In this document: piece by piece, positions 59,206 to 64,000 of the stretch
Numbering within the stretch: the first letter of the stretch is position 1
How the letters are laid out: every line of letters starts with the position of its first letter
Made by a program: the position numbers and the translations under genes
Assembly (NCBI RefSeq): GCF_015831345.1
Contig: NZ_JADWYS010000001.1
Coordinates: forward strand, 434,001 to 498,000
Direction: 5' to 3'
DNA length: 64,000 nucleotides
From: Caenimonas aquaedulcis
Lineage (GTDB): Bacteria; Pseudomonadota; Gammaproteobacteria; Burkholderiales; Burkholderiaceae_C
The notes under the pieces: model-generated
The model's database searches: none
Told to the model about the DNA's origin: nothing
Seen by the model: only the letters and a program-made list of their open reading frames with translations

Positions 59206-59730
59206 ATGTTGACCGAAGACGGCAAGCACCTGTACGTCAGCTACGACGAATACCACAGCCTGATCGAGAAGCTCGCGATCAAGGTCCACCAGTCCGGCTG
59301 GAAGTTCGACACCATCCTGTGCCTCGCGCGGGGCGGCATGCGCCCGGGGGACATCCTCTCGCGCATCTTCGACAAGCCGCTCGCGATCATGTCCACCAGC
59401 TCGTACCGGGCCGACGCGGGCACGGTGCAGGGCCACCTGGACATCGCGCGCTACATCACCACGCCGCAAGGCGAGATCGCGGGCAAGGTCCTGCTGGTGG
59501 ACGACCTCGCCGACTCCGGCGCCACGCTGCAGGCGGTGCTCGAGATGCTGCGCACCAGCTACAAGCCGATCACCGAACTGCGCAGCGCGGTGATCTGGAC
59601 CAAGGGCATCTCCAAGTTCACGCCGGACTACTCGGTGGAATACCTGCCGACGAATCCCTGGATCCACCAGCCCTTCGAAGGCTACGACAGCATGGGGCCG
59701 GAGAAACTGCTGGAGAAGTGGAAGGTGTGA
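59206..59730 (+). CDS. Phosphoribosyltransferase (purine salvage type)
   Basis: The 174-residue protein has the PRPP-binding motif VLLVDDLADSGATLQ (95-109) and ILCLARGGMRPGDILSRIF (37-55) with the type I phosphoribosyltransferase fold. C-terminal NPWIHQPFEGYDSMGPEKLLEKW resembles hypoxanthine/xanthine phosphoribosyltransferases. Its position after purA suggests purine salvage. The exact base is not determined from sequence. The ATG at 59206 follows CTGGAG. Confidence 0.88.
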   Translation: MLTEDGKHLYVSYDEYHSLIEKLAIKVHQSGWKFDTILCLARGGMRPGDILSRIFDKPLAIMSTSSYRADAGTVQGHLDIARYITTPQGEIAGKVLLVDDLADSGATLQAVLEMLRTSYKPITELRSAVIWTKGISKFTPDYSVEYLPTNPWIHQPFEGYDSMGPEKLLEKWKV

Positions 59731-59761
59731 GATGCAGGGTGGGCCGCGCTAACATGGCTGC

Positions 59762-60973
59762 ATGAGCCACCAGATCACCGACCTCATCCACCATCCCTAC
59801 CAGCCCCCGCGCGGTTTCGAAGCGCCCCAGCCGGGGGTCTTCAAGGCCTCCACCGTCATCTTCCCCAATGTCGCCGCCATGCGCGCGCGCGACTGGAAGA
59901 ACAAGAACGGCTACACCTACGGGCTGCACGGCACCCCGACGACCTTCATGCTGGAAGAGCGCATCGCGGCGCTCGAAGGCGGCACGCAGTGCATCCTGCT
60001 GCCCAGCGGCCTGGCCGCGGTGTCCCTCACGGGCATGGCCCTCCTCAAGGCGGGCGATGAAGTCCTGATCCCCGACAACGCGTACGGGCCCAACAAGGCG
60101 CTGGCCGAGGGCGAGTTGAAGCAATGGGGCATCACCCACCAGATCTACGACCCGATGAACCCCGACGACCTGCAGGCGCGCATCGGGCCGAACACCCGGC
60201 TCGTATGGCTGGAGGCGCCGGGCTCCGTCACCATGGAATTCGTGCCGCTCGCGCAGCTCGCGGCCATCTGCCGCGAGCGCGGCGTGACCTCCGCGCTGGA
60301 CAGCACCTGGAGCGCCGGGGTCGCCTTCAACGGCTTCGACCTCGGGCCGGCGGGTGCGCGCGTGCCGGGCAGCGGCGCGGACATCGTCGTGCAAGCCCTC
60401 ACGAAGTACCCCAGCGGGGGCGGCGACGTGCTGATGGGCTCCGTCGTCACGCGCGACGAGGCGCTGCACCTGCGCCTGAAGGGCACGCACATGCGCCTCG
60501 GCTGGGGCATCGGGGCGAACGACGCGGAAGCCGTCCTGCGATCGCTGCCCAGCCTCGCGCTGCGCTATCACGCCCAGGATGCGACTGCGCGCAAGCTGGC
60601 CGCCTGGTTGCAGGGCCGCGCGGAAGTCGCGCAGCTGCTGCACCCCGCGTTCGGGGACTCGCCCGGGCACCACCACTGGCAAGCCGTCTGCGGGCGGGAC
60701 GGCGCGGCGGCAGGGCTTTTCTCGGTCGTGTTCGACGAGCGGTTCGGCGCGGAGCGCATCGATGCCTTCTGCGACGCCCTCCGGCTCTTCAAGCTCGGCT
60801 ATTCCTGGGGCGGCCCGGTCAGCCTGGTGGTCCCGTACGATGTGGCGTCCATGCGCAGTCCACGCCTGGGTTCCTGGCCCAACAAGGGCGTGCTGGTGCG
60901 GTTTTCCGCCGGTCTCGAAGCCGTGGATGACCTGATGGCGGACCTGGAGCAGGCCCTGGACCGGCTGGGTTAG
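59762..60973 (+). CDS. metC: PLP-dependent Cys/Met-metabolism enzyme (cystathionine beta-lyase-like)
   Basis: The 403-residue fold-type I enzyme shows YTYGLHGTPTTFMLEERIAALEGG, QCILLPSGLAAVSL (cofactor phosphate site), Asp180 (SALDSTWSAG) and the Schiff-base Lys215 (QALTKYPSGGGDVLMG). It belongs to the MetC/MetB/MetY family; PSGGGDVLMG and GTPTTFMLEERIAALEG favour cystathionine beta-lyase, which makes homocysteine from cystathionine. Alternatives are gamma-lyase or related sulfhydrylases, hence moderate certainty for the symbol. The gap of 31 bases after the phosphoribosyltransferase has no gene. Confidence 0.85.
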   Translation: MSHQITDLIHHPYQPPRGFEAPQPGVFKASTVIFPNVAAMRARDWKNKNGYTYGLHGTPTTFMLEERIAALEGGTQCILLPSGLAAVSLTGMALLKAGDEVLIPDNAYGPNKALAEGELKQWGITHQIYDPMNPDDLQARIGPNTRLVWLEAPGSVTMEFVPLAQLAAICRERGVTSALDSTWSAGVAFNGFDLGPAGARVPGSGADIVVQALTKYPSGGGDVLMGSVVTRDEALHLRLKGTHMRLGWGIGANDAEAVLRSLPSLALRYHAQDATARKLAAWLQGRAEVAQLLHPAFGDSPGHHHWQAVCGRDGAAAGLFSVVFDERFGAERIDAFCDALRLFKLGYSWGGPVSLVVPYDVASMRSPRLGSWPNKGVLVRFSAGLEAVDDLMADLEQALDRLG

Positions 60974-61038
60974 CCGCGTTACCCGGCCGCGCGTTTATCG
61001 CTTACATTGGTCCCCCGACAGACTGAAACGGAAAGCAC

Positions 61039-61227
61039 GTGGCTACACCCAATTACGGATACGAAAAGCGCCAAAAGGAGCTGGCCAAGAAGCGAAAGAA
61101 GGAAGACAAGCTGAGGGAAAAGGCGCATCGCAAGACCGGCACCGGCGGTGAGGGCGAAGGCGACGCGTCATCCGAGGGCAACGGCGACAACGCCTCCCAG
61201 AATCCCCCGGCCCCCGCCCAGCCCTAA
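61039..61227 (+). CDS. Small Lys-rich protein with acidic tail, unknown function
   Basis: The 62-residue protein starts with GTG at 61039. The first half is very basic and helical (EKRQKELAKKRKKEDKLREK); the second is Gly/Glu/Asp/Asn-rich and ends PAPAQP. The ribosome site is CGGAAAG, about 5 bases before the GTG. Its stop shares bases with the mnmH stop on the other strand (CTAA). I do not recognise a characterised family; a nucleic-acid-binding or ribosome-associated role is only a guess from charge. Confidence 0.65.
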   Translation: MATPNYGYEKRQKELAKKRKKEDKLREKAHRKTGTGGEGEGDASSEGNGDNASQNPPAPAQP

Positions 61228-62288
61228 CGGCCCTGCGCCTGCAGGATGTCCCGCGCCAGCGCCGCCATGGCCGCGGGTGAGCGGTCCACCGGCACCACCG
61301 GTGTCGCCCTCGGAAATTCCCTGAAATTTCGCGCCATCGACGCGGCATAGCCTGGGTCGTAGTGCTTCAGCAGCAGCTCGCGCACCACGTCTTCCGCCCG
61401 GCCCGCCGCCGCCTGGGCCTGCCAGGCTTCCACCACGGCCTTTCCCCTCAATTCCGTCAGCGCCGAGAGCCGCTCCTGGAAGAGCGCGGTATCGGTGACG
61501 AAGAAGTCGTAGTCCTCCATGAGCAGCGCCACGCGCTCCTCGTGCGCGAGCTCGAGGCTCAGGCACGGGCTCGCGCGCATGCGGGCGATCAGCGCATCGG
61601 GCACGGCGACGTTGCCCACCTTGCGGCTCTCACTTTCCACGTAGACCGGCCGCGAAGGATCGAAGCGCCGCATCGCATCCCACACCAGCGTGTCGTAGCG
61701 CTTCTGCGAAGGCTGCGCCTGCCCCGGGATCAGGCCCAGCACCGAACTGCGGTGGCTGGCCAGCGCCTCGAGGTCCAGCACCTGCGCGCCTTCGGCCGCG
61801 AGCGCATGCAGCAGGCGCGTCTTGCCCGAGCCGGTGGGGCCGCACACGACGCGGTAGTCGAGGCGGGCCGCGAGGTCGGGCAGGGCGGCCAACACCGCGG
61901 TTCGAAAAGCCTTGTAGCCGCCTTCGATCACGCTCACCTTGAAGCCGATCTGGCCCAGCACCAGCGCGAGGGAGCCGCTGCGCTTGCCGCCGCGCCAGCA
62001 GTACGCCAGCGGCTGCCAGGTGCGGGGCTTGTCCATGACATGCGCCTCGATGTGGCGGGCGATGTTCTTCGCGACGAGCGCCGCGCCGCGCTTTTGCGCC
62101 TCGAAGGGGCTGACCTGCGCGTACAGCGTGCCCACGAGCTTGCGCTCCTCGTTATCCAGGGAGGGCCAGCTGACCGCTCCCGGCAGGTGGTCCAGCGCGA
62201 ACTCGTCTTCACTGCGCGCGTCGATGATGGAGCTGAAGTCGTCCAGCCGCCCGATCGCCTCGGCGGCAGGGATCATGCGAACGCTCAC
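61224..62288 (-). CDS. mnmH: tRNA 2-selenouridine/geranyl-2-thiouridine synthase
   Basis: The 354-residue protein has an N-terminal rhodanese domain (IIDARSEDEFALDHLPGAVSWPS) with catalytic Cys97 (YCWRGGKRSGS). A P-loop domain follows with Walker A GPTGSGKT at 150-157 and DLEALASHRSS. It replaces sulfur by selenium at the wobble uridine of some tRNAs. The start is taken as the GTG at 62288, which overlaps the esterase stop (GTGA); an ATG four codons later at 62276 is possible. selD is not in the window. Confidence 0.94.
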   Translation of the reverse strand: MSVRMIPAAEAIGRLDDFSSIIDARSEDEFALDHLPGAVSWPSLDNEERKLVGTLYAQVSPFEAQKRGAALVAKNIARHIEAHVMDKPRTWQPLAYCWRGGKRSGSLALVLGQIGFKVSVIEGGYKAFRTAVLAALPDLAARLDYRVVCGPTGSGKTRLLHALAAEGAQVLDLEALASHRSSVLGLIPGQAQPSQKRYDTLVWDAMRRFDPSRPVYVESESRKVGNVAVPDALIARMRASPCLSLELAHEERVALLMEDYDFFVTDTALFQERLSALTELRGKAVVEAWQAQAAAGRAEDVVRELLLKHYDPGYAASMARNFREFPRATPVVPVDRSPAAMAALARDILQAQGR

Positions 62289-62947
62289 GCCGCCGCCTTC
62301 GCCGGGCGCAAGGCCAGGAGCTTCCTGAGCTCGGGCCAGATGTTGTCCAGGATCTGCGGATGCGCCTCTTCCTTCGGGTGGATGCGGTCGGCCTGGAAGA
62401 GCTTCAGCGGGTCCGCGCCGTCGGCGACGCCCTTGAGCATGAACGGCACGAGCGCCGCCTTGTGGGCCTTCGCCACGGAGTCGAACATCGCCGCGAAACG
62501 GGCCGAATAATCGCCGCCGTAGTTGGGGGGCACCTGCTGGCCGATCACCAGCACTTTTGCGCCGGCCTTCTGGGACGCGACCACCATCTGCGTGAGATTC
62601 TCCTGCGTCATGGCCAGCGGCAGCCCGCGCAGGGCGTCGTTCGCGCCGAGCTCGAGGATCACGACGCCCGGGTGGTGCTGGGCGAGCAGGGCGGGCAGGC
62701 GCGACCGCCCACCCGAGGTGGTGTCGCCGCTGATGCTGGCGTTGACGACCTCGACAGCCGCCTTTTCGGCGGCCAGGCGCTTTTGCAGCAACGCGACCCA
62801 GCCCGTCCCGCGCTTGAGGCCATACTCGGCACTGAGCGAGTCGCCGACCACGACGATCGAGGTCGGGCCCGCCGCCCCGGCCCGCGCATAAGCTGCGGCT
62901 AACGCAGCCGCGATAAAGTGGCGGCGGCTCCAAAACCCATCCAACAT
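62285..62947 (-). CDS. tesA: SGNH-family arylesterase / TesA-like lysophospholipase
   Basis: The 220-residue protein has the SGNH blocks: Ser37 in VVGDSLSAEYG, NASISGDTTSGG, ELGANDALRG, and the C-terminal Asp-His pair in DRIHPKEEAHPQI. The N terminus WSRRHFIAAALAAAYARAGA has a twin-arginine-like SRRxFI before a hydrophobic segment, so Tat export is possible. It is a periplasmic esterase/thioesterase. Its ATG shares CATG with the divergent ybbA start, as tesA and ybbA are paired in E. coli. An ATG at 62959 would add four residues. Confidence 0.93.
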   Translation of the reverse strand: MLDGFWSRRHFIAAALAAAYARAGAAGPTSIVVVGDSLSAEYGLKRGTGWVALLQKRLAAEKAAVEVVNASISGDTTSGGRSRLPALLAQHHPGVVILELGANDALRGLPLAMTQENLTQMVVASQKAGAKVLVIGQQVPPNYGGDYSARFAAMFDSVAKAHKAALVPFMLKGVADGADPLKLFQADRIHPKEEAHPQILDNIWPELRKLLALRPAKAAA

Positions 62948-63617
62948 GTCCGATCCCATCATTTCCGCCTCGCACGTGTACAAATCGGTGACCGATTCGA
63001 CGGGCACGCTCGATATTCTGCGGGATATCGATTTTGCCTTGGCCCCGAAGGAGACCGCGGCCATCGTCGGCGCGTCCGGCTCGGGCAAGAGCACCCTGCT
63101 GTCGATCATCGCCGGGTTGGATACGCCCACGAGCGGAACGGTTCACCTCGGGGGCACCGATTTGTTTTCGCTGGACGAGGATGAGCGGGCCGCGCTGCGG
63201 GCACGGCAGGTCGGCTTCGTCTTCCAGAGCTTCCAGCTGCTGGGCAACCTCACCGCGGTGGAGAACGTGATGCTCCCGCTCGAACTCGCGGGCCGCAAGG
63301 ACTCCCGCAAGGCCGCGACGGAGATGATGGCGCGCGTGGGCTTGGCGCAGCGCCTGTCGCACTATCCGCGCGTGCTGTCGGGCGGTGAACAGCAACGCGT
63401 CGCGCTGGCGCGGGCCTTCGTCGTGCAGCCGGCGGTGCTGCTGGCGGACGAGCCGACGGGAAGCCTCGACTTCGCCACGGGCGAGACGGTGATGGAATTG
63501 ATGTTCGACCTGAACCGCGAACTGGGCACGACCCTGGTGCTGGTGACCCACGACCGGGCGATCGCGGCCCGCTGCGAGCGGCGCATCACCATCGAGGCGG
63601 GGCGGATCGTCGACTGA
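62946..63617 (+). CDS. ybbA: ABC transporter ATP-binding protein YbbA (LolD-like)
   Basis: The 223-residue ATPase has Walker A GASGSGKST (42-50), Q-loop FVFQSFQLLGNLTAVENVMLPLE, signature LSGGEQQRVALARAF, Walker B VLLADEPTGSLD and VTHD switch. It belongs to the MacB/LolD type VII group. The expected large permease (ybbP) is not visible; the next gene is rlmB. It may therefore act with a permease encoded elsewhere. The start codon overlaps the tesA start on the other strand. Confidence 0.93.
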   Translation: MSDPIISASHVYKSVTDSTGTLDILRDIDFALAPKETAAIVGASGSGKSTLLSIIAGLDTPTSGTVHLGGTDLFSLDEDERAALRARQVGFVFQSFQLLGNLTAVENVMLPLELAGRKDSRKAATEMMARVGLAQRLSHYPRVLSGGEQQRVALARAFVVQPAVLLADEPTGSLDFATGETVMELMFDLNRELGTTLVLVTHDRAIAARCERRITIEAGRIVD

Positions 63618-63642
63618 GCGCCCGGCCACGGATAATCGTGGC

Positions 63643-64000
63643 ATGTCCTCCCCCAAAGTCCTCTTCGGCTTCCACGCCGTCGGCGTCCGCCTCAAGACCG
63701 CGCCGCGATCCGTCATCGAGATCTATGTCGATCCCACGCGCCGGGACGCGCGCATGCGGCAATTCCTCGAACGGGCCAACGAGGCCGGGGCGCGCATCAT
63801 CGAGGCGGACGGCATGCGGCTTGCCAAGCTCGCGGGCAGCCACGGCCACCAGGGGGTGGCCGCGCGTGTGGAAGTCATCCCCGTCTCCAACTCGCTCGAC
63901 GACCTGCTCGACGGCATCGAAGGGCCGCCGCTGCTGCTCGTGCTGGACGGCGTGACGGACCCGCACAACCTCGGCGCATGCCTGCGCGTCGCGGATGGCG
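63643..64000 (+). CDS. rlmB: 23S rRNA (guanosine-2'-O)-methyltransferase RlmB, 5' part
   Basis: Open from the ATG at 63643 to the window end, 119 codons. The N terminus SSPKVLFGFHAVGVRLKTAPRSVIEIYVDPTRRD is the RlmB substrate-binding domain. The start of the SpoU fold is visible at the edge (LLLVLDGVTDPHNLGACLRVADG), with motif 1 Asn-Leu-Gly-Ala. It methylates G2251 of 23S rRNA. The knotted C-terminal half lies outside the window. Confidence 0.92.
   Translation, partial: MSSPKVLFGFHAVGVRLKTAPRSVIEIYVDPTRRDARMRQFLERANEAGARIIEADGMRLAKLAGSHGHQGVAARVEVIPVSNSLDDLLDGIEGPPLLLVLDGVTDPHNLGACLRVADG

Overview
The window is GC-rich, densely coded bacterial DNA from the main chromosome of a betaproteobacterium. 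The closest fit is Burkholderiales, probably Comamonadaceae (Ramlibacter/Variovorax type). The reasons are the order der-hfq-hflX-hflK-hflC-DUF2065-hisZ-purA, the order ndk-rlmN-pilW-rodZ-ispG-hisS-yfgM-bamB-der, a pyruvate dehydrogenase E3 with its own lipoyl domain, and a proteasome-like gene between aceF and lpdA. I see no tRNA, rRNA, CRISPR array, insertion sequence or phage gene. No gene-free stretch exceeds 300 bases. Genus assignment is inference.

Layout. 1-4.4 kb: the start of an unidentified leftward gene, a divergent LysR regulator, an L-2-hydroxyglutarate-oxidase-like flavoprotein, and a TonB-dependent receptor that overlaps it by ATGA. 4.4-9.8 kb: pyrD (-), rpiA (+), a DUF4124/glutaredoxin secreted protein (-), oligopeptidase prlC (-) and folD (-). 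9.9-13.0 kb: a FixJ-type response regulator and PAS histidine kinase, both leftward. 13.2-20.0 kb: the pyruvate dehydrogenase operon aceE-aceF-[HslV/BPH-like Ntn hydrolase]-lpdA. 20.0-26.0 kb: an NlpC/P60 hydrolase and two further signalling sets (REC-HisKA_3 kinase plus NarL regulator, leftward; dCache-PAS kinase plus CheY-like regulator plus degenerate GGDEF protein, rightward). 26.1-36.1 kb: an isochorismatase-like hydrolase, prpE, the 2-oxoglutarate dehydrogenase operon sucA-sucB-lpd, zapE and a secreted coiled-coil protein.

36.1-43.2 kb: PP2C phosphatase (-), YdcH/DUF465 protein, DinG/YoaA helicase, bamD (-), rluD, scpB, rluB. 43.3-52.6 kb: ndk, rlmN, pilW, rodZ, ispG, hisS, a YfgM-like TPR protein, bamB, der. 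52.7-59.7 kb: hfq, hflX, hflK, hflC, a DUF2065 protein, hisZ, purA, a phosphoribosyltransferase. 59.8-64.0 kb: a Cys/Met-metabolism PLP enzyme, a small Lys-rich protein, mnmH (-), a tesA-like esterase (-), ybbA and the 5' part of rlmB.

How it works together: both large 2-oxoacid dehydrogenase complexes, each with its own E3, flank a block of three two-component systems, and propionyl-CoA synthetase lies directly before sucA. The most interesting item is the orphan proteasome-type hydrolase at 17615-18205, joined by ATGA overlaps to aceF and to lpdA, so it is co-expressed with pyruvate dehydrogenase. Also notable are a GC-rich 25-base core reused as coding sequence in lipoyl-domain linkers, nested palindromes in the aceE leader, and many convergent gene pairs whose stop codons touch or overlap.
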